A stretch of 21,994 nucleotides of DNA from contig DATKYV010000185.1 in assembly GCA_035528275.1 (NCBI GenBank), positions 1 through 21,994 on the forward strand, given 5' to 3'. The position numbers and the translations under genes are program-made. The notes beneath the pieces were generated by a model, which worked only from the letters and a program-made list of their open reading frames with translations, was not told the DNA's origin and made no database searches. This DNA is from DATKYV01 sp035528275. Lineage in GTDB: Bacteria; Acidobacteriota; Terriglobia; UBA7540. Positions 13,736-21,994 of this stretch are shown here, piece after piece (the first letter of the stretch is position 1; every line of letters begins with the position of its first letter).

Positions 13736-13780
13736 GGCGAGGACTCCTCGCCACAAAACTGGCGGCGCCAAAGACGCCGC
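13736..13780. repeat. Pair of hairpins between the DUF1080 and oxidoreductase genes
   Basis: GGCGAGG (13736-13742) pairs with CCTCGCC (13746-13752) across ACT. GCGGCG (13762-13767) pairs with CGCCGC (13775-13780) across CCAAAGA, reaching into the DUF1080 stop codon. There is no T-run. It may be a dispersed palindromic repeat or an intercistronic mRNA structure. Confidence 0.45.
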
Positions 13781-14406
13781 TACTTTCCGAGTTCCATGAT
13801 CTCGATGTCTTTCCAATGGATCTTTCCCCCGCCCCCACTGTGCAGTTGCAGACCGATGACGCCGTCAAAGAACGTCGGCGCGGGGTCGTAGTAATCGACG
13901 ATCTCGACGCCATTCAGCCGGGTGACGATGTGCTTTCCCTCGGCGGCGATTTCCAGCTCGTTCCACTCGAAGGGCTTGATGGCGCCTTCGCCCTCTTCGC
14001 TAGGGAGAGCAATCCACTGGCGGCCCCCGCTTTCGTAAATTCCGCCGGTGTGCCGGGAGGGGTCAACTTCAACCTGGGTACCCACGATGTCGGGGCCGTA
14101 GTCGCCCTCGCCGGTAATTTTGGAACGCAGGAACACGCCGTAGTTCCCTTTCGCGTCGCACTTGAATTTCACCCGCAGCGCAAAGTCGCCGTACGTCTTC
14201 TTGGTGACGAGATACCCGTACTTGTCCGTGACGGCCTCGCCGAGGATGGCGCCGTCCTCGACAGCCCACTTCTCCTTGCCGTAAGCCTGCCAGCCGCTGA
14301 GGTCTTTGCCATTGAAGAGCGGAACCCACTGATCTGCGGAGAAAACCGGCGCAGCCAGGAAAGGCAGGACGAGCAGACCCACAAAAAACCGGGACACAAT
14401 CTTCAT
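13780..14406 (-). CDS. DUF1080 (3-keto-disaccharide hydrolase domain) secreted protein
   Basis: 208 residues from ATG 14404-14406, seven bases after AGGAG; the Met one codon earlier is possible. A Sec signal peptide (KIVSRFFVGLLVLPFLAAPVF, cleavage near SA-DQ) exports it. The DUF1080 jelly-roll signature follows: WVPLFNGKDLSGWQ, then WAVEDGAILGE, DFALRVKFKCDAKGNYGVFL, and the end GVIGLQLHSGGGGKIHWKDI. Members are concanavalin-like; some hydrolyse 3-keto-glycosides formed by Gfo/Idh/MocA enzymes. The adjacent exported Gfo/Idh/MocA gene fits that use. A 67-bp spacer with two hairpins separates it from that gene. Confidence 0.92.
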   Translation of the reverse strand: MKIVSRFFVGLLVLPFLAAPVFSADQWVPLFNGKDLSGWQAYGKEKWAVEDGAILGEAVTDKYGYLVTKKTYGDFALRVKFKCDAKGNYGVFLRSKITGEGDYGPDIVGTQVEVDPSRHTGGIYESGGRQWIALPSEEGEGAIKPFEWNELEIAAEGKHIVTRLNGVEIVDYYDPAPTFFDGVIGLQLHSGGGGKIHWKDIEIMELGK

Positions 14407-14550
14407 CATCGCGCTCCTATAAGAAATGCACCCACCGAGCTTGCCCGCCCGGTACGCGCACGTCAGTTTGCGTGTGCGCGCACAACTTATCACAACCCGA
14501 ACAGAGGGAGAAGTGGGATGTTGCACAGCCGGGACGCGGCCGGGAGCCGA

Positions 14551-15624
14551 TCATTTTGGACCCAGGATCCCCGGCACCCAGTGGAGAGCGTTGGAGTGAT
14601 AGAACTTGCGCAAGACCTCCTCGGGCAGGGCCAGTCCACGGATCTTGTGGCCGGAGTATTCCACGGTCTCGTCCGTGGCAAAGTATTTCCAGTCGCGGGC
14701 GTACTCATCTTCCCATCTCTTCACGGCTTTCTCCCCGTCTTCGCCGGGCATCGCCACCAGGTCCGTCGCGTAGAGGACCCGGTCCTGGTACTTGATAAGA
14801 AAGGCTCGCACCTTCTCGCGCGGTTGCAGCATCAGGTCAGGGACGCGCGCCGCGGTATCCACGGCGAAGTTGGGATAGCGGTCAAATCGTTCTGCGATAT
14901 CATCCACGTTCTCTTCCATGCTACCCAGGTGGCAGCCCACCATCCTCAATTTCGGGTGGCGGGCCAGGATCCGGTCGCGCGCCGCGAGGATGGCCTCCTT
15001 CGCCGGCCGTTCGGGATGCAGATACATGTGCCAGTCCGGATTCTCCTTGTAATAGCTGTAATGGGGGCTCGAAGGATCGAGCGGTCGCCACGCCGCGGAA
15101 GGCTCGGCGAGGTGGGCGTAGAGCGTCTTGTCGCGCGCAATCAGGGCCTCATAGATGGGGTCGAAAACCGCGTTGTCGCGCATCAGGTATTCGCCGGATT
15201 TTGATTTCAGCTCCATTCCGATGCTTTTGTAAATCTTGACGGCGATTGCTCCGTCTTCAAAAGTTTTGTCGAGCGAGGCGATGGCACGCGCCGCAAAGCC
15301 CGGGCTTTCCCAATCCTGGGGATCGAAGGTCGAGCACCACGCCGCGCGTCCGTTGGTGCCGGAGAAGACCTGGCGCGCCGTCTCGTGTTGCGGTTCGGCT
15401 TCCTCGAAGCCCGGATCGTACTTGTCCACCACGCAGATGTTGACGATTCGGAGGTTGAGCCGGTCGAGCATCCGATAGATCGCCGGCGAAGTGTTGAACA
15501 AGTGAGCGTGCGCGTCAATGCGATCGAGGTCTGCAGGGGATATCGGAGGGTTTTCGGCCTCTGTGCCGGCGAGAAGACTGCAGATGGAGGCGCTCAGGAT
15601 GAAAATCGGGATTCGCATTTTCAT
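14551..15624 (-). CDS. Secreted amidohydrolase-family (amidohydrolase_2-like) metal-dependent hydrolase
   Basis: 357 residues from ATG 15622-15624, six to seven bases after GAGGAGG. A signal peptide covers MKMRIPIFILSASICSLLAG, with cleavage near TEA-E. The TIM-barrel hydrolase begins with RIDAHAHLF (H39, H41, the first metal pair). Later ligands are likely in LYAHLAEP, RMVGCHLGSMEEN and VLYATDLV (catalytic Asp). The C-terminus ends with VLRKFYHSNALHWVPGI, usual for the amidohydrolase_2 group (decarboxylases and lactonases related to ACMSD). Substrate unknown. It is 144 bp upstream of the DUF1080 gene on the same strand and may be co-transcribed or have its own promoter. It is divergent from the efflux operon at 15817. 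Confidence 0.88.
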   Translation of the reverse strand: MKMRIPIFILSASICSLLAGTEAENPPISPADLDRIDAHAHLFNTSPAIYRMLDRLNLRIVNICVVDKYDPGFEEAEPQHETARQVFSGTNGRAAWCSTFDPQDWESPGFAARAIASLDKTFEDGAIAVKIYKSIGMELKSKSGEYLMRDNAVFDPIYEALIARDKTLYAHLAEPSAAWRPLDPSSPHYSYYKENPDWHMYLHPERPAKEAILAARDRILARHPKLRMVGCHLGSMEENVDDIAERFDRYPNFAVDTAARVPDLMLQPREKVRAFLIKYQDRVLYATDLVAMPGEDGEKAVKRWEDEYARDWKYFATDETVEYSGHKIRGLALPEEVLRKFYHSNALHWVPGILGPK

Positions 15625-15816
15625 GGAAGCCTCCTCGCCCGCCATGGCAAGCGCCAGAACGTTCTTCCCGTAATGGTCGGTGCGCGCCTAACATATCACA
15701 GATGGATGGCCCGTCTTCTTCCCATCCGTCCCTGACATGTTTGGGCTATGCTGTAGGGCGTCCCAGGGACAGTGGGCGAATCCCGGAAGGAACTTGTCAC
15801 ATCGAGTGAGGGAAAT

Positions 15817-17037
15817 ATGACCCCGAAGACGCTTGTCGCGCTGCTTTTCATTCCCGTGCTGGGGTCGGTGAACGCGCCGGTGCAGGAACCGGCGCGACTC
15901 ACGCTCCACTCGGCGCTGGACCTGGCGGAAAAGCAGAATCTCGACCTGATCGCAGCCCGCCAGCGGCGCGCCGTTGCCCTGGCGGGCGAACGCATCGCCA
16001 GGCAGCGCCCCAACCCCAGCGCGGGCTTCGCGGCCTTGCGCGACACGCCACACGAAAGCCTGTTCTTCGATCAGCCGATCGAGCTGGGCTCCAAGCGCCG
16101 GAGACGAATCGACGTTGCCCGCCAGGAAGGCATACTCACGGATGTTGACATCGCCGCGCTGGACCGCCAGGTGCGCCGGAACGTCCGCGAGGCCTTTTAC
16201 GCGGTGGCATTCGCGCGGGCCGAGTCCGAGCGGCGGGGGCGGGTTCTCGAACTTGCCCGACGCCTCAGGCAGACCGCCCAGGAGCGCTTCGACGCGGGCG
16301 CGGTCGCCCAATTGGAAGTGGTTCAGGCGGAACTCGAAGTGTCACGCGCCGAAGCGGACCATCGGGTTGCGCAGCAGCAGGAGAAAATCTCGCTGAGTCA
16401 ATTGAACGCCCTTTTAAACGAGCCGGCCGGGACGGCCTGGGAACTGACGCAATCGCTCGACGAGTTGCCTCCCCAAGAGGAGTTGACAAACCTGATTCAG
16501 CGCGCCGGCGGAAGTAACGCCGAGCTGCAGCGTCTCCAGCAGGAACAGGAAGTTGAGAAGAGCCGGCGAGCTTTGCTCAAGGCGGATAGGATTCCCAACC
16601 TGGTCTTGGAAGCGGGAACGGACTTCAATGCCCCGGGCGATTTCCGGGTCGGGCCACGAGGCCAGATTTCCGTGGAGTTGCCTCTGTTCAGCAGAAACCA
16701 GGGCGAGATTGCCCAGTCGTGGGCGATGCAGCGCGTGCTAGAGGCGCAATCCGCCGCTACCCAGCGCCTCGTGGCCGGGCGGGTTGAAGGCGCTTACTTT
16801 GCTTTGAACGCGCAGCTTGCACAAGTGGAAATTTATCGGCAGACTCTGCTACCCTCGGCACGGCGCCTGGAGACGATGGCCGAGGAAAGCTACCGCGCGG
16901 GCAAATCCAGCATCCTGACCGTGCTCGATGCCCAGCGGAACATCCAGGAAGTGGAGCGGGGCTATTTGGACGCGCTGTTTACCGTGCAGACCGCCTTTGC
17001 CGGCCTGGAAGAAACAGTGGGATCGCCCCTGGATTAG
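15817..17037 (+). CDS. TolC-family outer-membrane efflux protein
   Basis: 406 residues from ATG 15817, with GAGGG upstream; a longer in-frame start at 15772 would precede the signal peptide. The N-terminus TPKTLVALLFIPVLGSVNAP is a signal sequence. The mature protein has the two alpha-helical OEP repeats: LTLHSALDLAEKQNLDLIAA, RQRPNPSAGF, the coiled ELARRLRQTAQERFDAGAVA, then the second repeat with IPNLVLEAGTDF, ISVELPLFSRNQGEI and YRAGKSSILTVLDAQRNIQE. It forms the outer-membrane channel of the tripartite pump. The stop is directly followed by the ATG of the membrane-fusion gene, so the three genes form one operon. Confidence 0.93.
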   Translation: MTPKTLVALLFIPVLGSVNAPVQEPARLTLHSALDLAEKQNLDLIAARQRRAVALAGERIARQRPNPSAGFAALRDTPHESLFFDQPIELGSKRRRRIDVARQEGILTDVDIAALDRQVRRNVREAFYAVAFARAESERRGRVLELARRLRQTAQERFDAGAVAQLEVVQAELEVSRAEADHRVAQQQEKISLSQLNALLNEPAGTAWELTQSLDELPPQEELTNLIQRAGGSNAELQRLQQEQEVEKSRRALLKADRIPNLVLEAGTDFNAPGDFRVGPRGQISVELPLFSRNQGEIAQSWAMQRVLEAQSAATQRLVAGRVEGAYFALNAQLAQVEIYRQTLLPSARRLETMAEESYRAGKSSILTVLDAQRNIQEVERGYLDALFTVQTAFAGLEETVGSPLD

Positions 17038-18162
17038 ATGAGACCGGAAACAATGCGAAGAAAACACGCCGTGACGTGGGTAGCTTTGGTTCTCTCCACC
17101 GGACTATTGATGGGTTGCTCGCGGCAGTCTGCGGAATCCGACGAAGGGTCGGGGGGGACTGGCGCCCCGGTTGTGGAGGTGAGCGTTTTGCGGGTGGCTC
17201 GCAGCGAGATCAGCCAGACACTGGCCGTTACCGGGACGATTGCCGCGCTGCCGAACCGCGACGTTAAGGTGAGTTCGCTCGTGCCGGGCCGCGTCGCCGA
17301 GATGGCGGTCGCCGAGGGCGACCGCGTGCGCGCCGGCCAGGTGCTGGCCAAGATTGAGGACCGCCCCTTCCTCGACCAAATCCATCAGGCCGAGGGCGCC
17401 GTCGAGCAGGCCAAAGCCAACCTCGAGAACGCCCGCCTCAACCGCACCCGCAATGAGACCTTGTTCCAGCGCGGCGTCGCCGCCGGGAAGGATCTGGAAG
17501 ACGCGCGCACGCAGGTGAGCGTCAACGAAGCGATGCTGCGCCAGGCCGAAGCTGCGCTGGCGCTGGCCCGGCTGCAGCTTTCCCGCACGGAGGTGCGCTC
17601 CCCGCTCGACGGGATCGTGGTGAAACGTTTGCTGAGCGTGGGCGAGCAGGTGGACGGCACGGCCGCGCAGCCCATCTTCGAGGTGGCGAACACCGCGCAG
17701 GTCGAGCTCTTCGGCAACGTGCCGGCGATCTACCTGGAGAAGATGCGACCGGGACAGGAATTCCCCATTACCACGGATGCTGCGCCCGGCAAGAAGTTCA
17801 TGGGGCGCGTGGTGGCCATCTCGCCCGCCGTGGACCCTTCGACCAATGTGGGGCTGGTCAGGATTCGCATTTCCAATCAAGCGGGACTCCTCCGCTTGGG
17901 TATGTTTCTTTCCGCGCAAGCGCCACTGGAGACCCACCCGGACGCCCTGGTGGTGCCGAGCCAGGCGGTCTATCGTGATGACCAAGGGCAGCCGCACGTC
18001 TACCGCGTCCGCGGCGACACGGCGGAGGCGGTCCCGGTGAAACTGGGCATCGAAACCCAAGACCGTGTCGAGCTGCTCTCCGGCGTCGAGGAGGGAGACC
18101 CCGTGATCCTCTCGGGCGGGTACGGTTTGGAATCGGGCGCCCGGGTCAAGGTCCGGCCATGA
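17038..18162 (+). CDS. RND efflux membrane-fusion (periplasmic adaptor) lipoprotein
   Basis: 374 residues, start ATG 17038 immediately after the TolC-like stop; ATG 17053 is an alternative. The signal ends in a lipobox LLMGC with C27, so it is a lipoprotein. Domains in order: the beta-barrel strand VEVSVLRVARSEISQTLAVTG, the biotinyl-like half VSSLVPGRVAEMAVAEGDRV, a coiled hairpin (QIHQAEGAVEQAKANLENAR to MLRQAEAALALARLQLSRTE), the second lipoyl half VRSPLDGIVVKRLLSVGEQV, then beta-barrel and membrane-proximal domains ending DPVILSGGYGLESGARVKV. It links the permease at 18159, whose ATG overlaps its stop by four bases (ATGA), to the TolC-like channel. Confidence 0.94.
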   Translation: MRPETMRRKHAVTWVALVLSTGLLMGCSRQSAESDEGSGGTGAPVVEVSVLRVARSEISQTLAVTGTIAALPNRDVKVSSLVPGRVAEMAVAEGDRVRAGQVLAKIEDRPFLDQIHQAEGAVEQAKANLENARLNRTRNETLFQRGVAAGKDLEDARTQVSVNEAMLRQAEAALALARLQLSRTEVRSPLDGIVVKRLLSVGEQVDGTAAQPIFEVANTAQVELFGNVPAIYLEKMRPGQEFPITTDAAPGKKFMGRVVAISPAVDPSTNVGLVRIRISNQAGLLRLGMFLSAQAPLETHPDALVVPSQAVYRDDQGQPHVYRVRGDTAEAVPVKLGIETQDRVELLSGVEEGDPVILSGGYGLESGARVKVRP

Positions 18163-21100
18163 ACGTGGTGCGTTTTTGCCGCCGCAACAGTCGCGCCGTC
18201 TATCTGCTGACGGCCTTGCTGGTGGCGGCGGGCGCTTTCTCAGCCTTTCGCCTGCCCAGCAACATCTACCCGGAACTCACCTTCCCGCGCATCGTCATCC
18301 TGGCCCAATCCGGAGATCTCTCGCCGCAAAACATGCTGCTCACCGTAACCCGTCCCCTGGAGGAAGCGGGGCGAGCGGTGCTGGGCGCGCGGCGAGTAAG
18401 CTCCAAAACCATCCGCGGCGGCGCCGAAATTTCCGTGCTCTTCAACCCCGACATGGATATGCAGTACGCGCTGCAATTGGCGCAGGCTCAGATCAGTGAG
18501 GTGCGAGGCCAATTGCCCCCCCAAACAGAAGTCTCCGTGGAGCGCATTACGCCCAGCACCTGGCCCATCCTCATGATGATCCTGCATGGGGCGGTCCCGG
18601 CTTCGGACTTGCGCGACTACGCCTACTACGATCTTCGCCCCATCTTCAGCCGTGCCCCCGGAGTGGCGCGGGTGGACGTCCAGGGCAGCGAAATCCGCGA
18701 GATATCCGTTATTGTGGACCCCCAGAAGATGCTCTCTCACCGGCTCTCGTTGCCGGAGATCGCCGACCGTCTGCGCGCCACCAATGACGTCGCCTCCGTC
18801 GGGCGGCTGGATAAGGGCAATTCTCGCTTCCTCGTTCTGGCCACCGCCCAGTTCACCAATCTGGAGGAAATCCGCAACACGGTGGTGGCGCTGGAGGATC
18901 AATCGCCCATCCGCCTCCGCGATATCGCCGAGGTGCGCGAAGGAGCGCAGGACCCCCGCATCCTGGTTTTCGGCAATGGCCAGCCCGGGGCGCTGATCAG
19001 CATCTCTCGCCAGATCGGCGGGAACATCCTGGAAGTCGCCGACCAGGTCAAGCGCCTGGCGGACAACCTGGGCTCGGCGATCCCCTCGACCTTGCATCTG
19101 ACGCTGGTCTACGACCTGGCGGAATTCGTGCGGGAGGCCGTGGCCAGCATCCTCGACGCGGTCCTGATCGGCGGCTTGCTCGCCGTCCTCATTCTTTTCG
19201 TTTTTCTCCGCGAGGGCCGCACCACCTTGATTGCGGCGATCACCCTCCCCGTCACGGTCATCAGCACGTTTTTCTTCCTGAGCATTTTCGGGGGCACGCT
19301 CAATCTGATGTCCCTGGGCGGGCTGGCGATCGCCATCGGCCTGGTCATCGACGACGCCGTAGTCATCATTGAGAACATCTATCGCCACCTGGGACTTGGC
19401 GAATCGGCGGCGGAAGCGGCTGAGAAGGCCACCCGGGAACTGCTTGGGCCGGTGGTGGGCTCGACAGCCACCACGGTGGTGGTTTTTTCCCCGCTCAGCC
19501 TGCTGCAGGGCGTGGTGGGCGAATTCTTTCGAGCGCTTTGCCTGACCCTCGTGGTCGCCGTCCTGCTTTCGCTGGTCTTCGCCGTCACGCTGATCCCCCT
19601 CCTTTCGGAGCGGTTCCTTACTGCGAGATACCATCGGGCCTCCTCCTCGCGCTTCATCGAGCCCGTGTACCGAGGCTACGAGCGGATGGTCCGCTGGTCG
19701 CTGCGCTGGCGATGGACTGTGGCAGGCGCCGCCGTCCTTTCGGTCGCCCTCGCCGCCTTCCTCTTTTATGCACGGATCGAAACCGGCTTCCTCCCCGAAA
19801 TGGACGAGGGCGGTTTCGTGCTCGACACTTGGACGCCGCCGGGTACTTCGCTCGAGGAAACCAATCGCGTGGATCATTTGATCGAAGAGGAAGTCCGCCA
19901 GACGCCGGAAATCGCCTCCTTCCTGCGGCGCACCGGCGCGGAGATGGGCCCTTTTGCCACCGAGCAAAACACCGGTGAGATCGTCGCCAAACTCAAACCG
20001 CGGTCGCAGCGCCGGCGAAACATCTATGCAACGATGGAGGACCTGCGCGAGAGGATTTCCAAGAATGTCCCCGAGGCCCGAGTGGAATTCATCCAGGTCC
20101 TGCAGGACATGATCGGCGATATGGAAGGCAATCCCAGCCCGGTAGAAGTGAAACTATTCGGCAGCGACATGCCGACGCTCGAAAAACTCGCCGCAGAGAT
20201 CGGGCCGAAGATCCGCGAGATCCCCGGCATCGTGGATTTCGCCGGACCTCAGAAGGGTAATCCGGAAATCGTCGTGCACGTTGACCCTGTCCAGGCGGGG
20301 CGACTGGGGATGACCGTCGATCAGGTCTCGCAAGAGGTCAGCGCGGGCTTGCTGGGGTCGACGCAAACCGAATTGCGCGAGACCGACCGCACCGTCGGCA
20401 TTCGCGTGCGTTTCCCGGACGCCTTTCGCTACGACTACGCCAACATCCGTCAGTTCCCCATCGTCACCCCGGGAAAGCTGGTGGTCCCCCTCTCCGCCCT
20501 CGCCAGGATTGATCAGGTGCAGGGCCAAAACCAGTTGTTGCGTGAGAACCAGAGGCTGATGGTGGACCTCACAGCCCGTTTGGAAAACCGCGGGCTGGGC
20601 GGGGCCATCCGCGACGTCAGCAAGGTGCTCGACACCGTCCAATTCCCGGTGGGAACGAGCTACGAGATCGGGGGCCTCTACGAAAGCCAGCAAAGCTCTT
20701 TTCGCGAGCTGCTGGCCGTCCTCGGACTGGCTCTGGCAGCGGTCTTCATTGTCCTCGTCGTGCAGTTCCGTGCTTTCGCCCCCTCGCTGATCATCATGTC
20801 GGCCGCTCCCCTCTCGCTGCTGGGGGTCTTCACGATGCTCTGGCTGACCGGCACAGCCCTCAACGTCTCCTCCTTCATGGGGATTATTCTCATGGTGGGC
20901 CTGGTGGTGAAAAACGGCATCATCCTGTTCGAGTACGTCCACAAGCTCTGGGAAGAACAAGGCATGCCTCTGAGTGGAGCCCTGGTGGCCGCGGGCAAAA
21001 TCCGCGTGCGCCCGATTCTCATGACGACGCTTTGCACGTTGTTCGGATTGCTGCCGCTCGCCCTGGGCCTGGGATCCGGCGCCGAATTGCAGAAGCCCCT

Positions 21101-21197
21101 CGCACTGGCGGTCATCGGCGGCCTTTCGATTTCAACTTTTATTACTCTGCTGGTGATGCCCGTGCTCTACTCTCTGCTGGAAGCAAAAAGAGCATAG
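18159..21197 (+). CDS. RND efflux permease, HAE/AcrB type
   Basis: 1012 residues, typical for the inner-membrane RND proton antiporter of a tripartite pump. It starts with NVVRFCRRNSRAVYLLTALL (first membrane segment). The proton-relay aspartates are in GLAIAIGLVIDDAVVIIENI (D398, D399) and the matching Lys is in MVGLVVKNGIILFEY (K918). The DD pair, rather than the DGAV of CzcA metal pumps, favours organic-substrate export (HAE type). Two large periplasmic loops are present, the second with FLPEMDEGGFVLDTWTPPGT. The last helices IRVRPILMTTLCTLFGLLPL and QKPLALAVIGGLSIST are conserved. The gene overlaps the fusion-protein gene by four bases. No regulator gene is adjacent. Confidence 0.95.
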   Translation: MNVVRFCRRNSRAVYLLTALLVAAGAFSAFRLPSNIYPELTFPRIVILAQSGDLSPQNMLLTVTRPLEEAGRAVLGARRVSSKTIRGGAEISVLFNPDMDMQYALQLAQAQISEVRGQLPPQTEVSVERITPSTWPILMMILHGAVPASDLRDYAYYDLRPIFSRAPGVARVDVQGSEIREISVIVDPQKMLSHRLSLPEIADRLRATNDVASVGRLDKGNSRFLVLATAQFTNLEEIRNTVVALEDQSPIRLRDIAEVREGAQDPRILVFGNGQPGALISISRQIGGNILEVADQVKRLADNLGSAIPSTLHLTLVYDLAEFVREAVASILDAVLIGGLLAVLILFVFLREGRTTLIAAITLPVTVISTFFFLSIFGGTLNLMSLGGLAIAIGLVIDDAVVIIENIYRHLGLGESAAEAAEKATRELLGPVVGSTATTVVVFSPLSLLQGVVGEFFRALCLTLVVAVLLSLVFAVTLIPLLSERFLTARYHRASSSRFIEPVYRGYERMVRWSLRWRWTVAGAAVLSVALAAFLFYARIETGFLPEMDEGGFVLDTWTPPGTSLEETNRVDHLIEEEVRQTPEIASFLRRTGAEMGPFATEQNTGEIVAKLKPRSQRRRNIYATMEDLRERISKNVPEARVEFIQVLQDMIGDMEGNPSPVEVKLFGSDMPTLEKLAAEIGPKIREIPGIVDFAGPQKGNPEIVVHVDPVQAGRLGMTVDQVSQEVSAGLLGSTQTELRETDRTVGIRVRFPDAFRYDYANIRQFPIVTPGKLVVPLSALARIDQVQGQNQLLRENQRLMVDLTARLENRGLGGAIRDVSKVLDTVQFPVGTSYEIGGLYESQQSSFRELLAVLGLALAAVFIVLVVQFRAFAPSLIIMSAAPLSLLGVFTMLWLTGTALNVSSFMGIILMVGLVVKNGIILFEYVHKLWEEQGMPLSGALVAAGKIRVRPILMTTLCTLFGLLPLALGLGSGAELQKPLALAVIGGLSISTFITLLVMPVLYSLLEAKRA

Positions 21198-21424
21198 CGC
21201 ACGTGGGGTCCGAAGCTGATTCTCCTCTTGTGTCCCTTCGTGCGTTCTTAGGATTTCGGCAGTCCGGGGGCTGGCCCCCCAGGCGCGAGCAAGGTATGAT
21301 TCCCGTCGGAGTGCTCTCGAACAAAAACGCCGGCGTCCGTGGGTGCGCTTGAGGCCGCTCAAATAAGGACCCGCACGGATCTGAAAATTGTCAGGCGCCG
21401 TTCGCCGAGCAGAGGAGAACATCA
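21198..21424 (+). other. Intergenic region with a GC hairpin and a possible -10
   Basis: GGGGG (21266-21270) and CCCCC (21275-21279) form a short hairpin across CTGG, a weak terminator candidate for the efflux operon. TATGAT at 21295-21300 could be a -10 for the next gene, but no -35 is seen. Around 21220-21250 the minus strand shows a short ten-base-period run (CACGAAGGGA, CACAAGAGGA). AGAGGAG ahead of 21425 is the ribosome-binding site of the next gene. Confidence 0.35.
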
Positions 21425-21994
21425 ATGGAGAATTTCGGTGTGGGAATTATCGGGACGGGCTGGGTTTCCGGCGAATACATCCGCGCATTCGGCTCGAACC
21501 CGCACACCCAGGTGCGGGCCATCGTCAGCCGCGACAAGGCGCGGGCGCGGGCCAAGGCAGCCGAATACGGCGTCGCTGATTGCCGATGTCATGACCGCCT
21601 GGAAGACATGCTGGAAGACCCGAAGATCCACATCGTGGTGATTTGCACTCCTCATCACCTCCACGTACCCCAGGGCATCGCGGCGGCGAAGGCGGGCAAA
21701 CACATCGTCATCGAAAAGCCCGTGGCGCTGGACCTCGCGGGGATGCGGGAGCTTCAGAAAGCAGTACGGGACGCGGGCGTGCGAACCATCGTGAGCTTCG
21801 TGCTCCGCTGGAACCCGTTGTTCGAGACCATCCGCGCGCTGCTCGCCGACGGCGTCGTCGGCAAGCTGTTTTATGGCGAAGTCGACTACTTCCACGGCAT
21901 CGGACCCTGGTACGGCCAATACGAGTGGAACATCAAGAAATCCATCGGGGGCAGCAGCCTGTTGACCGCCGGCTGCCACGCCGTGGACGGCCTG
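21425..21994 (+). CDS. Gfo/Idh/MocA family oxidoreductase, N-terminal part (cytoplasmic type)
   Basis: The frame is open from ATG 21425 (behind AGAGGAG) to the window end, 190 codons so far. The Rossmann motif FGVGIIGTGWVSGEYIRAF is at the very N-terminus, so no export signal is present, unlike the oxidoreductase at 12423-13712. The middle shows VVICTPHHLHVPQGIAA, then the family signature IVIEKPVALD with its Lys, then VSFVLRWNPLFETIRALLAD and the start of the substrate domain (GEVDYFHGIGPWYGQYEW, GGSSLLTAGCHAVDG). It is an NAD(P)-dependent sugar or inositol-type dehydrogenase; the substrate cannot be told. It follows the efflux operon by 227 bp and is probably transcribed separately. Confidence 0.9.
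   Translation, partial: MENFGVGIIGTGWVSGEYIRAFGSNPHTQVRAIVSRDKARARAKAAEYGVADCRCHDRLEDMLEDPKIHIVVICTPHHLHVPQGIAAAKAGKHIVIEKPVALDLAGMRELQKAVRDAGVRTIVSFVLRWNPLFETIRALLADGVVGKLFYGEVDYFHGIGPWYGQYEWNIKKSIGGSSLLTAGCHAVDGL

Noticed and set aside
13516..15204. 562-residue plus-strand frame across the DUF1080 and amidohydrolase genes (and 467 residues at 12396-13799)
   Set aside because: Both lie opposite clearly recognised minus-strand genes and run across gene boundaries without any domain.
18240..19967. 575-residue open frame on the minus strand inside the RND permease gene
   Set aside because: It is the mirror of a well-conserved permease frame in GC-rich DNA; its translation is His/Asp/Gln-rich with no recognisable domain.

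Overview
The window looks like a piece of a GC-rich chromosome from an Acidobacteriota-type soil bacterium. This is an inference. It rests on the FecR protein with a Trp/Tyr-rich (DUF6600-like) domain, the Tat-exported sugar isomerase/oxidoreductase genes beside a DUF1080 gene, the NtrC-type two-component pair and the HAE-type RND operon. No rRNA, tRNA, CRISPR array or transposase was recognised.

Layout. 2-802 (+): 3' part of a methylmalonate-semialdehyde dehydrogenase gene. 850-1416 (+): an AhpD-like protein whose frame is crossed by one TGA, exactly at the second position of the CxxC active site, with a SECIS-like hairpin just downstream; I read it as a selenoprotein. 1496-4742 (+): a membrane histidine kinase and an NtrC-type sigma-54 response regulator, separated by a four-helix-bundle gene broken by an amber codon and bracketed by inverted seven-base-period repeats. 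4743-6126: two unrelated HicB/HicA toxin-antitoxin pairs, each followed by another copy of the regulator's 3' end, so the HTH-encoding tail is present three times. 6227-7999: a divergent pair, an uncharacterised protein with a HEPN-like Rx4H motif (-) and a Cas4/RecB-like PD-(D/E)XK nuclease (+). 8204-10936 (+): a large secreted FecR/DUF6600-like protein. 10937-11469: non-coding, with further heptad repeats. 11470-15624 (-): amidohydrolase, DUF1080 protein, Tat-exported Gfo/Idh/MocA oxidoreductase and Tat-exported TIM-barrel isomerase, probably periplasmic sugar or glycoside processing. 15817-21197 (+): a tightly packed tripartite RND efflux operon (TolC-like, membrane-fusion lipoprotein, permease). 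21425-21994 (+): 5' part of a second, cytoplasmic Gfo/Idh/MocA gene.

Three things stand out. First, the probable selenocysteine AhpD-like enzyme, which routine annotation would split into two fragments. Second, the two small toxin-antitoxin units between three copies of a regulator gene's 3' end: a 32-nt identical core is followed by codons that differ almost only synonymously, as expected if each unit carries a replacement gene end. Third, degenerate arrays with a strict 7-bp period at several intergenic places, two of them forming inverted repeats around the broken four-helix-bundle gene.
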